The notes under the pieces were generated by a model. The model was not told where the DNA came from. It did no database searches and was given only the letters and a program-made list of their open reading frames with translations. From Deltaproteobacteria bacterium (GTDB lineage Bacteria > Desulfobacterota > Syntrophorhabdia > Syntrophorhabdales > JANXAF01), in NCBI GenBank assembly GCA_026417175.1, contig JAOADT010000001.1, forward strand, positions 1-38,917: a DNA stretch of 38,917 nucleotides. Direction: 5' to 3'. Positions 8,962 through 16,971 of this stretch are shown here, one piece after another (position 1 is the stretch's first letter; every line of letters starts with the position of its first letter). The position numbers and the translations under genes are program-made.

Positions 8962-10266
8962 CTAATATGTTATAAATTTAGGCAGATACGTAGCTATCTC
9001 TGGAAATATGATTAAAAGCGCCGCGCAAACTATTATCCCTGCAAGGAATGGAAATATCCCTCTGAAAATTGTCTCCATTGGCACATCGGGAGCAACAGAC
9101 TTAAGCACATAAACATTTATCCCCACAGGAGGAGTTATAACGCCCATCTCCGTGACCAAAACAATTATTACTCCAAACCATATAGGATCAAAACCTAGTT
9201 TAATAACAACTGGATATATGATAGGCACTGTCAAAGTTATTAAGGCGAGTGAATCCATAAAGCATCCACCTATGAGGTATCCGAAGATTATAAAGCTCAT
9301 GATCACATAGGGCGAAACTTGAAGGTTACCTATCCATTCCGAAAGAGTAAAAGGCACCCTTGTTACAGCCATGAAATGGCCGAAAACGGTAGCGCCAAAA
9401 AGAATAAGAAATATCATTGCCGTAATCCTAGTTGTTTCCGCCAATGCACTTAGTAAATCTTTGAACCTTAACTGTTTTCGTATAAGGGCAATGAGCAATG
9501 CTCCGAAAGCGCCAGCAGCACCAGCCTCGGTTGGTGTAAAAATCCCAATAACAAGTCCACCCATTATGACTATGAAAAGAATCATAACCTCTACTAGCCC
9601 TCCAATTGCCTTAACTTTTTCCTTAAAACTAGTCCTTTCCGCAGGAGGTCCGAGTTTAGGTCTCCTCTTACAGATTATAAATACTGTTAGGGCAAATATT
9701 GTCGCCAAAATGATTCCCGGGATAATCCCAGCGATAAAGAGTTTTCCAATGGACTGTTCAGTTAGAATCCCATAAATGATAAGGATGGTACTTGGTGGTA
9801 TTAAAATTGCCAAAGACCCAGCACTCGCAACACATCCAGAGGAGAGAGATAGATCATACTTATATTTTCTCATAGCGGGTAATGCAACTTTACCCATGGT
9901 TGCGGCAGCAGCTGTGGTGGACCCGCAACATGCACCGAAGGCGGCACAAGCGTAACATGTAGCAATGGCTATCCCCCCTGGCAAATGACCAAATACCTTG
10001 TGAGCAGAATTGTAAAGCCTCTCTGCGATACCAGAGTAAGAAATGAGCGATCCCATAAGTATAAACATTGGGACAACAGTAAGCGCATAGGATGAAAAAT
10101 TCGCCCAAATATCTTTACTTAATATACCGAGTGCAGCCTTAAACGATGTCATTATGGCAAACCCGAAAAAGCCAACAAATCCCATGGTAAAGGCCACGGG
10201 CATCCTAAGTAAAAAAAGGACCACAAGTACAATAATCCCGACTAAAGCCAGCATTTCTGCGCTCAT
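8962..10266 (-). CDS. dctM: TRAP transporter large permease DctM (system 1)
   Basis: DctM forms the transport channel, driven by a Na+ or H+ gradient. The 434-residue protein has about 12 membrane helices. Family segments include AFGACCGSTTAAAATMG (about 115-131), LIPPSTILIIYG and the C-terminal GVITPPVGINVYV. An AGGTGA ribosome binding site precedes the ATG. It starts 4 bases after dctQ ends and is followed by dctP, so the three form one operon. It is closely similar in motif order to the second DctM at 20201-21508. Confidence 0.95.
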   Translation of the reverse strand: MSAEMLALVGIIVLVVLFLLRMPVAFTMGFVGFFGFAIMTSFKAALGILSKDIWANFSSYALTVVPMFILMGSLISYSGIAERLYNSAHKVFGHLPGGIAIATCYACAAFGACCGSTTAAAATMGKVALPAMRKYKYDLSLSSGCVASAGSLAILIPPSTILIIYGILTEQSIGKLFIAGIIPGIILATIFALTVFIICKRRPKLGPPAERTSFKEKVKAIGGLVEVMILFIVIMGGLVIGIFTPTEAGAAGAFGALLIALIRKQLRFKDLLSALAETTRITAMIFLILFGATVFGHFMAVTRVPFTLSEWIGNLQVSPYVIMSFIIFGYLIGGCFMDSLALITLTVPIIYPVVIKLGFDPIWFGVIIVLVTEMGVITPPVGINVYVLKSVAPDVPMETIFRGIFPFLAGIIVCAALLIIFPEIATYLPKFITY

Positions 10267-10270
10267 CGTG

Positions 10271-10753
10271 TCACCTCAATATGTTTTTAATCGATTTTCC
10301 AATTTCAACAAAAATGACAAGGCATAGAAAGAAACACATCAGGGATATTAGGTATATGTACGGATAGAATTCTAAATGGGCAGACATGGAAACCTCACCT
10401 GATCTCTTTACTTCACTGCCAAAAACGAACGTTTGCCACGAAACCATGATAAAAAATATTAAACTCATCAGCCCCGTGAAGAAATCTATTGCTGCCTGAG
10501 TCTTTGGACCCAATTTTGAAACAAAAAGTTCCACCTGAACATGACCTTTCTGCACCGCACTGTACGGAATGGCCAGCGCTATAGCGGCTGCTCCCAAAAG
10601 AGAAACAAAATCATAAAGTCCCGGTATAGGCCAGAGAGGCTTTCTTATGATTATGTCTGCAACCACAAGTAACATCATTAAAAAGACTCCGAATCTGGCG
10701 CCAATGTCTAGAAGTTTTGAAAAAAGCCCCACAATCCTTTCAAATTCTCCCAT
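10271..10753 (-). CDS. dctQ: TRAP transporter small permease DctQ (system 1)
   Basis: DctQ is the small four-helix membrane subunit that pairs with DctM. The 160-residue protein has four hydrophobic segments, with ALAIPYSAVQKGHVQVELF (about 76-94) as a typical DctQ signature. A GGAGGGG ribosome binding site lies before the ATG. It is 4 bases before dctM on the minus strand and 54 bases after the dctP pseudogene, suggesting an ancestral dctP-dctQ-dctM-dctP arrangement. Confidence 0.92.
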   Translation of the reverse strand: MGEFERIVGLFSKLLDIGARFGVFLMMLLVVADIIIRKPLWPIPGLYDFVSLLGAAAIALAIPYSAVQKGHVQVELFVSKLGPKTQAAIDFFTGLMSLIFFIMVSWQTFVFGSEVKRSGEVSMSAHLEFYPYIYLISLMCFFLCLVIFVEIGKSIKNILR

Positions 10754-10807
10754 TTTTCCCCTCCCTCCAGATTATGTATGGACCTAAGTCCTCTCTTTAT
10801 CTAAGGT

Positions 10808-11250
10808 TTAAGGTTTCCAAGCAGGATATGTAAGTTTGTTGTATTTTTCAACAAGCTCGTTTGCTGTTTTTATGATTTTGTCAGCATCGTGTCCTTTTTC
10901 TTTTAGGGATTTCGCGTATTCAGTTTCCACTGGTTTAGGGAACTTTCCGGAATTATAACCGCAGCTTGAAGTCGCGGAATCGGATATACCTTTTTCTACG
11001 CCCTCTATAAGATCTACAGCTTTAAGTAAGCTATCTCCTGGAAACCATTTAATATCCAATTTATATTTTTTCTTTGTAGCTTTCTCTACCATCTTACTTA
11101 AAATATGTCGGAAACAGGTGAACATGAATGAAGTGAGTAGATGGCCAAAAATGTGCAAAACTTACTGTGACCTTTTGTTGTGCATAAGATTCAGGTACGC
11201 AATAGTGAAAAAGGCACGAATATAAGAGACTGAAAATCGTGAATCTTCTC
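10808..11250 (-). pseudogene. decayed dctP paralogue (frameshift plus internal deletion)
   Basis: Reading from an ATG at 11250, an N-terminus with signal-like residues leads into VTVSFAHFWPSTHF, matching residues 31-44 of the intact DctP. It reaches a TAA at about 11100. The homology then resumes in another frame (KYKLDIKWFPGDSLLKA), so there is a frameshift. Further on, GKFP is joined directly to KPVETEY, which removes residues equivalent to about 108-312 of the intact protein, including the substrate-binding arginine. The final 129 bases match the intact gene with one difference. It cannot encode a working binding protein. An open frame of 116 codons remains but starts out of frame with the homology. 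Confidence 0.88.
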
Positions 11251-11482
11251 ATAAACCCCTCTTTTTTTGCTTAAAATTTTCTATCACCATGAAAGACGTT
11301 GTCAAGGACTCTTTAGCAATTAGATACTGATTCAAACTTCTACTTATGTTCAGTTTTATTCTAACAACTTGAATCAATTTTTAATATCATTATTCACAAG
11401 TATATTTTTTTCAGAATCCACGAGTCTATGCTTTTTGTAATCAACCTTTTAAAAAACAATAGTAATTACTTTTCTCATTTCT

Positions 11483-12838
11483 TTACGGCCGCATATATCC
11501 AATTAAATCTTTCACGTCCTCCATAAACTCAAGATTACTCACGAAATCGATTATCCTTCTAGCTTTCATTCTGTCTACGTTTCCGTAATCTGTTAGGGTT
11601 AAAAACCTTTCCAAATGTTCTTCTTCTGTGAGTGGATTACCTGGGAATCCGGGAGCAACATTGATTTCTTTTAAATATTCAACGTTATTTTTAGTTTTTA
11701 CACTCATACGGATTGCTGTGTGATTTATCTGATCTAGTTCCTTGCATGGTATAACTTCTATTCTATCTACGATCGAATTCACGGTAGGATCTTTGACGTA
11801 TGATTCTTCAAAATGCTCAAGTCGGCAACTTCCCCTTAAAAGGGAGCTTGCCACGCAGTATTTTATGTTGAACTGGGCATCTACACGAGGATTATCCCCT
11901 ATCTTAAATTCATGTCCAACAAGGTTATAAACATAGGGGGTCACCTCGATCTTTATACTTTCTACTTCCCTTGCTTTGAGTCCGCGCTCTTTTACAAGCT
12001 CAAGGATTGCCTCTATACTGCTCTGTGTAGCTCCACAAGCAGGAAATTTTTTAAATACGGTATTCTTCAGATAAAATTCGTTTCCAATGTTTTTGTAAGC
12101 ACTCTCGGCAGAGAGAAGATCTCTACCATAAAGATGGTAATAACCGTATATCCCCTCGAGAAAATTCAAAGGTCCAGTGATCCCATGCCTTGCATACCGT
12201 GCGCACATGATACCAGTATACGCGGTCCAACCTTGAACCACTCTCACTGCTAATGTTCCATCTATATTCGACTGAAAGCTGCCACCTGCTCTGTTTAGAG
12301 ATAATCCTAGTGCATTCCAACATTCCCTTTCATCAAGTTTAAGAAGCCTTGACGCGATTGATGTGGCCACAAAACCACTCACTATTCCTGTTGGATCAAA
12401 GCCATTATAAGCTTCTTCTGTCAAATTCAGTCTAGACCCCACTTCTAAACCTATGGTAAGAGCAGTCAAAAACTCCTTTCCAGAGACATGTCCAGTTATT
12501 TCTGAAGATGCCAGTGCAACAGGTACAGCAGTAGATCCCATGTGAAGACCTGGAACCATAGCATCACAGTAGTCTAACGCTCTGGCCATAGCTCCATTTA
12601 TTAATGCGGCGTGTTCTGCAGGTAGTTTATCATTGAACATGAAAACAGTGGCTTCTTCTATCCCTCCGAGTTTTTTGTAGTATTGATAGAGGCTCCAGAT
12701 CCCCTCTTCTTTTTTCCCGGCAATAGTTGTACCGCAAACGATCAATACCACATTTTTTACCACTTGCAGAACATCTTCTGGGATTTGATTGAACGAGAAG
12801 TTTCTTATGAAATCCACTACAACCTTTTCTGTTCGCAT
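11483..12838 (-). CDS. MmgE/PrpD family protein
   Basis: This 451-residue protein belongs to the MmgE/PrpD family, which includes 2-methylcitrate dehydratase, cis-aconitate decarboxylase and iminodisuccinate epimerase. Family segments seen are NGAMARALDYCDAM (81-94), HMGSTAVPVALA (99-110) and KKFPACGATQSS in the middle. The AGGAGG ribosome binding site overlaps the end of the mutase small subunit gene, so it is the last gene of the mutase operon. In this context it probably handles a dicarboxylic or tricarboxylic acid, or its CoA ester, before or after the mutase steps. The reaction cannot be chosen from sequence. No other propionate methylcitrate-cycle genes are near. Confidence 0.85.
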   Translation of the reverse strand: MRTEKVVVDFIRNFSFNQIPEDVLQVVKNVVLIVCGTTIAGKKEEGIWSLYQYYKKLGGIEEATVFMFNDKLPAEHAALINGAMARALDYCDAMVPGLHMGSTAVPVALASSEITGHVSGKEFLTALTIGLEVGSRLNLTEEAYNGFDPTGIVSGFVATSIASRLLKLDERECWNALGLSLNRAGGSFQSNIDGTLAVRVVQGWTAYTGIMCARYARHGITGPLNFLEGIYGYYHLYGRDLLSAESAYKNIGNEFYLKNTVFKKFPACGATQSSIEAILELVKERGLKAREVESIKIEVTPYVYNLVGHEFKIGDNPRVDAQFNIKYCVASSLLRGSCRLEHFEESYVKDPTVNSIVDRIEVIPCKELDQINHTAIRMSVKTKNNVEYLKEINVAPGFPGNPLTEEEHLERFLTLTDYGNVDRMKARRIIDFVSNLEFMEDVKDLIGYMRP

Positions 12839-12839
12839 A

Positions 12840-13232
12840 CTAGCCTCCTAAAAGAGTCCTTATCGTGGAAATTATCTTTTCTTTGGACGTCCCAGGCAAA
12901 AACACCTCGCTTATACCGAGTGCTTTTAACTTTTCTACGTCATCTGGAGGAATCACACCACCGAAGACTATTTTTCTTCCTTCTATGCCGTACCTAATCG
13001 CTAGTTCTCTTAATTTCTCTGCGTAATACATATGGGAGCCCTCAAGAAAGCTTAACCCTAAAATGTCTGCGTCCTCTTGCAACATAGCCTTTATAACCTT
13101 CTCAGGAGTATTATACAGTCCCATGTATACTACTTCGAAGCCCGCATCTTGTAACCATTTTGAAACTATTCTTATTCCATTGGTATGACCGTCAAGACCA
13201 AGTTTGGCTACAATTATCTTACCTCTGGACAT
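12840..13232 (-). CDS. B12-binding small subunit of acyl-CoA mutase (pair 1)
   Basis: This 130-residue protein is a stand-alone cobalamin-binding domain like those of isobutyryl-CoA and 2-hydroxyisobutyryl-CoA mutases. The base-off/His-on motif DGHTNG is intact, with the His that ligates cobalt at residue 16. The downstream GLSFLEGSH and FGGVIPPDD segments also fit. I place the start at the ATG at 13232, which has GGGGAGGGG just upstream; a TTG at 13256 in the same frame would overlap the large-subunit gene. The length then matches the second small subunit (131 residues). It is expected to dimerise with the large subunit encoded immediately upstream. Confidence 0.92.
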   Translation of the reverse strand: MSRGKIIVAKLGLDGHTNGIRIVSKWLQDAGFEVVYMGLYNTPEKVIKAMLQEDADILGLSFLEGSHMYYAEKLRELAIRYGIEGRKIVFGGVIPPDDVEKLKALGISEVFLPGTSKEKIISTIRTLLGG

Positions 13233-13248
13233 CTTCCCCTCCCCAAAA

Positions 13249-14889
13249 TCACCCAATTTTCAATTCAAAATCGTACGCCTTTCTTAGAGTCTCACATATC
13301 TCGCCTAAAGTAGCTCGATTTTCAATAGCGTTCACGACGGAAACAAAAATATTTGACCCTTCCTTCGCCTCCGTATAAAGTCTATCCAGTGCCATTTTTA
13401 CACTAGATGTATCCCTATTTTTCTTATAGTTTTTCACATAATCGATTCTTTCTTTTTGCATCTCAGTTGAATACACTTTAGAAATACTGATGGGGAGCTT
13501 TTCCTCTTTATCTTCAAATATGTTGAGTCCTACTATAAACTCCTCTTTTTCTTCTATCCTTCTCGCATACTCGTGGCGCCCCCTAGCTATTCTTTCATCG
13601 ATCCACCCTCTCTTAAAGCATTCAATAAATCCCCCCTGCTCTTCAATTTCTATCATCAGTTTTCTAATCTCTTCTTCAAATTTATCTGTAAGCCATTCGA
13701 TTACATAAGAGCCACCTAGTGGATCAACCACCTTCGTGATATTAGTCTCATATGCTATTATTTGTTGAATTCTTATAGAAAGCTTTTGAGCCTCTTCCGT
13801 GGGCAGTGCATACGCTTCATCGTATGATGTCGTATGAATTGACTGGGCTCCAGCAAGTACGGCAGCCAATGTCTGTATTGTAGCTCTAACAATGTTATTT
13901 AAGGGCTGCTGAGCAGTAAGAGCCAGGCCGGATGTTTGAATAGCCGTTTTAAACCACATGCTCCTTTCTTTTTCGGCTTTAAATTCTTCCTTTAGCATCT
14001 TTGCCCATATACGTCTCATGGCCCTTATCTTTGCTATCTCTTCAAGAAAATCCATACCAATGTCGGTAAAGAAGGCTATCTTACTTGCAAATTCATCTAT
14101 ATGGAAACCCCGGTCTAACAGTTTTCTTATGTACTCTTTCGCAATACACATGGCGAAGGCTGCTTCTTCTGGCGCCCTAAGGCATGTCTCACGCATGTTA
14201 TATGCGTTTACGTTTAGGATAGTCCATCTAGGAATGTTTTTTATGCAGTATTCCATAACGTCTATTCCGATCTTTATGTTACCTTCTAGCGGGAAAAGCG
14301 GAAATTCGGCCTCTCGCGTAGGACCAACGAGCTGGTTAAAACTGTCGTTCATTACAGTGCCTATTAATCCATTCTCAGGAATACCCCTTTTACGTGCCAG
14401 AAGAACATACATCGCCATAAGGACACAAGATGCAGGAGGAGAAACAATAAGCGTAGTACTCACTCTATCCAAAGGAATCCCATCAAAAAGTTTTTCCATA
14501 TCCTCTAGCGTTGAAATACTAGTCCCCACAAGTCCTATATCCCCTTCCACGAGTGGATGATCAGGATCGAGTCCGAGCTTTACAACCACATCCACATCAA
14601 TATTGAGTCCTGTTTGACCTGCGCTTAGGACAGCTTTCATCCTTTTGTTACTCTCTTCCGGTGTCCCATAGCCTGTCTGTTGTCTCCTCGTCCAAAATCG
14701 ACCCCTATACATATCTCTATGAATCCCGCGGGTAAAAGGGTAAGTACCTGGTATTTCCCGTCTGTCCGTTACATCATCTTGTGTGTAAAATTCCTTAAGC
14801 TCAATCCCCGAGGCCGTTTTAAAGTTTTTAGGTCTTTCTCCCCTTATATACGCATCAAAATCTATGTTTTCAGGCTTTTCACTCATCAT
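13249..14889 (-). CDS. acyl-CoA mutase large subunit, unusual active site (pair 1)
   Basis: This 546-residue TIM-barrel subunit belongs to the coenzyme-B12 methylmalonyl-CoA mutase family and has the split organisation of isobutyryl-CoA mutase. Conserved landmarks include WTRRQQTGYGTPEES (66-80), FDGIPLDRVS and VDPLGGSY. Aligned to Propionibacterium MCM, Tyr89 is Gln71, Ala116 is Asp98, Gln197 is Met180, Arg207 is Pro190 and His244 is Asn231. Tyr243 is kept as Tyr230. MCM needs Tyr89 and Arg207, isobutyryl-CoA mutase has Phe and Gln there, and 2-hydroxyisobutyryl-CoA mutase has Ile90 and Asp117. So the substrate is not predicted by any of these. Tandem ATGs mark the start after AAGGGGGGG. Not named mcmA for this reason. 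Confidence 0.92.
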   Translation of the reverse strand: MMSEKPENIDFDAYIRGERPKNFKTASGIELKEFYTQDDVTDRREIPGTYPFTRGIHRDMYRGRFWTRRQQTGYGTPEESNKRMKAVLSAGQTGLNIDVDVVVKLGLDPDHPLVEGDIGLVGTSISTLEDMEKLFDGIPLDRVSTTLIVSPPASCVLMAMYVLLARKRGIPENGLIGTVMNDSFNQLVGPTREAEFPLFPLEGNIKIGIDVMEYCIKNIPRWTILNVNAYNMRETCLRAPEEAAFAMCIAKEYIRKLLDRGFHIDEFASKIAFFTDIGMDFLEEIAKIRAMRRIWAKMLKEEFKAEKERSMWFKTAIQTSGLALTAQQPLNNIVRATIQTLAAVLAGAQSIHTTSYDEAYALPTEEAQKLSIRIQQIIAYETNITKVVDPLGGSYVIEWLTDKFEEEIRKLMIEIEEQGGFIECFKRGWIDERIARGRHEYARRIEEKEEFIVGLNIFEDKEEKLPISISKVYSTEMQKERIDYVKNYKKNRDTSSVKMALDRLYTEAKEGSNIFVSVVNAIENRATLGEICETLRKAYDFELKIG

Positions 14890-14952
14890 ACCCCCCCTTA
14901 TTCAAAGAGATGACCCCTAGAGCCTTTACAAGATCTTTCCATTGGTCAAATC

Positions 14953-16503
14953 CTAACCTCCATATTTTGCCCGGAGCTTTTGCTTCTCGATCTTCCCGGA
15001 AGGATTCCTGGGAATTTCATCAAAGAAGAAGTGTCGAGGCCTCTTATACCTGGGTAGGTTTTGTTCGCAATAGCTCTTCATCTCTTCAACAGTGAGTTTT
15101 TCCCCAGTTTTTGGACAGATAACAGCCGCTACAGCTTCACCAAGTCTCTCATCTGGTACCCCAATAACCGCTACGTCAAATATTTTCGGGTGTCTGTGAA
15201 GTACAGCTTCTATCTCCGCAGGATATATATTTTCCCCTCCAGAGATTATGAGATCCTTTTTTCTATCCACTATGTAAATAAAGCCTTCATCGTCCATCTT
15301 TGCAAGATCACCCGTATAAAGCCACCCTTCTCTTATCGTCTTAAATGTAGCCTCAGGATTCTTGTAATATTCTTTCATAATACCGTTTCCCTTGACGAGT
15401 ATCTCCCCAACCTCTCCAATTTTTACATCTTCTCCTTTTTCATTTACGATCCTCAAATCCCACAACAGAGTCGGTTTTCCTATGGATCCGATTTTCGATT
15501 CGTCTGCTTTTCCCAGATGTGTTATTCCAGGCCCACCAGCCTCACTTAACCCATAAGTTGTGTCATAGGAAACGTGTGGAAAATATGCCTTGAGTTTCTT
15601 AATGAGAGAAGTTGGTATAGGTTGCGCGCCCATATGGATGAGCCTTAATTTGTTGAGATCATATTCAACAAGCCTTATTTCTCCATTTTCTATTGCCCTT
15701 ATTATATCTAGAGCCCATGGAACAAGGAGAAAGACAAGAGTACATCTTTCCTTTGATAGAGTCTCAATTACTATGTCTGGCCTTATAAGTTCAGTTAGAA
15801 GTACATTTGTACCCCCCGTGATGAGACCACCTAATAAATGACCAATAGCCAGATGGTAAAGAGGCGGCATCATAAGTTGAACGTCGTCAGATGTCCACTC
15901 GTGACATATAGCCTCGGATAGAGCGGAAACCATGAGTGTTCTATGAGCATGTAAAACTGCTTTAGGTGCGCCCGTAGTACCTGATGTAAAATAGAGGGCA
16001 CATTCTTCTTCATCTCTGAGATCCACTTTCTCTGTTTCAACTGTAAATTTCTCAAATATATCTTCAAGCAATTCAATACCATCTACCTTTTTAGTTCCCA
16101 TTGAGATGAAACATTGTACGCCATCCAAGTAAGACCTAAGTGCCACAATTCGTTCTAGATATTCTTCATCAAAGAAAAACATCTGGGGTTCAGCTATATC
16201 GAAACAATACTTTATGTCCTCATTAGTGAACCTATAATTGAGCGGTACTACTACTGCCCCTGAAGCCATTATTCCAAAAAAAACTTCGAGCCACTCAATA
16301 GAATTTCGGCCAAGAAGGGCAACTTTTTTGCCTTTTCCAATCTTTCGACAACGAAGATATGAGGCAATTTTGGTCATTTTTTGATAAAATTCAAGCCATG
16401 TGACTTGCTTTCTTTCATTACTTATGGGTTTAATCTGAACATAGGCTATTTTTTCAGGATACATCCTCGCATTCTTTACAACTAGATCGACTATTGTGAA
16501 CAT
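14953..16503 (-). CDS. acyl-CoA synthetase (AMP-forming)
   Basis: This protein activates a carboxylic acid to its CoA thioester through an acyl-adenylate. It has the ANL-superfamily motifs in order: the phosphate-binding YFTSGTTGAPKA, the YGLSEAGG motif, the hinge-region YTGDLAKMDDEGF and DRKKDLIISGGENIYP, and the C-terminal PRNPSGKIEKQ with the catalytic lysine. I place the start at the ATG at 16503 (516 residues), which has AAAGGGGGG upstream; an in-frame TTG at 16536 is less likely. The gene lies between the two mutase pairs, so it probably supplies their CoA substrate. Chain-length or substrate specificity cannot be read from sequence. Confidence 0.9.
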   Translation of the reverse strand: MFTIVDLVVKNARMYPEKIAYVQIKPISNERKQVTWLEFYQKMTKIASYLRCRKIGKGKKVALLGRNSIEWLEVFFGIMASGAVVVPLNYRFTNEDIKYCFDIAEPQMFFFDEEYLERIVALRSYLDGVQCFISMGTKKVDGIELLEDIFEKFTVETEKVDLRDEEECALYFTSGTTGAPKAVLHAHRTLMVSALSEAICHEWTSDDVQLMMPPLYHLAIGHLLGGLITGGTNVLLTELIRPDIVIETLSKERCTLVFLLVPWALDIIRAIENGEIRLVEYDLNKLRLIHMGAQPIPTSLIKKLKAYFPHVSYDTTYGLSEAGGPGITHLGKADESKIGSIGKPTLLWDLRIVNEKGEDVKIGEVGEILVKGNGIMKEYYKNPEATFKTIREGWLYTGDLAKMDDEGFIYIVDRKKDLIISGGENIYPAEIEAVLHRHPKIFDVAVIGVPDERLGEAVAAVICPKTGEKLTVEEMKSYCEQNLPRYKRPRHFFFDEIPRNPSGKIEKQKLRAKYGG

Positions 16504-16541
16504 ATCGAGACCCCCCTTTCCAAATGATAGTTTCAAAAAAG

Positions 16542-16937
16542 TTAAGCTTGTTCGCTCAATGACTTTTTTATTTCATTTAGTATCTCGTCTTTTTTCGCCC
16601 CGGGTGTAAAAACGGCTTCTACCCCCATCTCTTTTAGAACTACAACATCCTTGGGGGGGATAATACCACCTACAAAGATTTTAACGTGGTTCAAATTATT
16701 GACCCGAAAAAGCTCAATTAACTTAGCAGTGTAAAAAATGTGTTCGCCACCATGAAAGCTCAAACCTACGGCATGCGCATCCTCTTCTATGACCATTCGT
16801 AAAATATGCTCTGCCGAATTGTAAACCCCTGCGTAGATCACTTCATAACCGGAATCTTTTAACCATCTCGATATTATCCTTAAAGCATTGTCGTGGGCAT
16901 CTAATCCCATTTTTGCCAAAATAATTCTTTTTCTCAT
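16542..16937 (-). CDS. B12-binding small subunit of acyl-CoA mutase (pair 2), variant motif
   Basis: This 131-residue protein is a stand-alone cobalamin-binding domain, paralogous to the one at 12840-13232. The cobalt-ligand motif reads DAHDNA (13-18): Asp13 and His15 are kept, but the final Gly of the DXHXXG consensus is Ala18. The GLSFHGGEH and VGGIIPPKD segments that contact the nucleotide tail are otherwise intact. A GAGGGTGTAAAGG ribosome binding site precedes the ATG. It follows the second large subunit by 34 bases and should be its partner. Binding of B12 is likely but the Ala change deserves testing. Confidence 0.9.
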   Translation of the reverse strand: MRKRIILAKMGLDAHDNALRIISRWLKDSGYEVIYAGVYNSAEHILRMVIEEDAHAVGLSFHGGEHIFYTAKLIELFRVNNLNHVKIFVGGIIPPKDVVVLKEMGVEAVFTPGAKKDEILNEIKKSLSEQA

Positions 16938-16971
16938 CCTTTACACCCTCTTTAGCCTTCTCAATCCGTAT

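Noticed and set aside
10808-11158. A genuine 116-residue protein
   Set aside because: Its first 20 or so residues are out of frame with the DctP homology and the middle of the family is missing; it is the rear part of a pseudogene.
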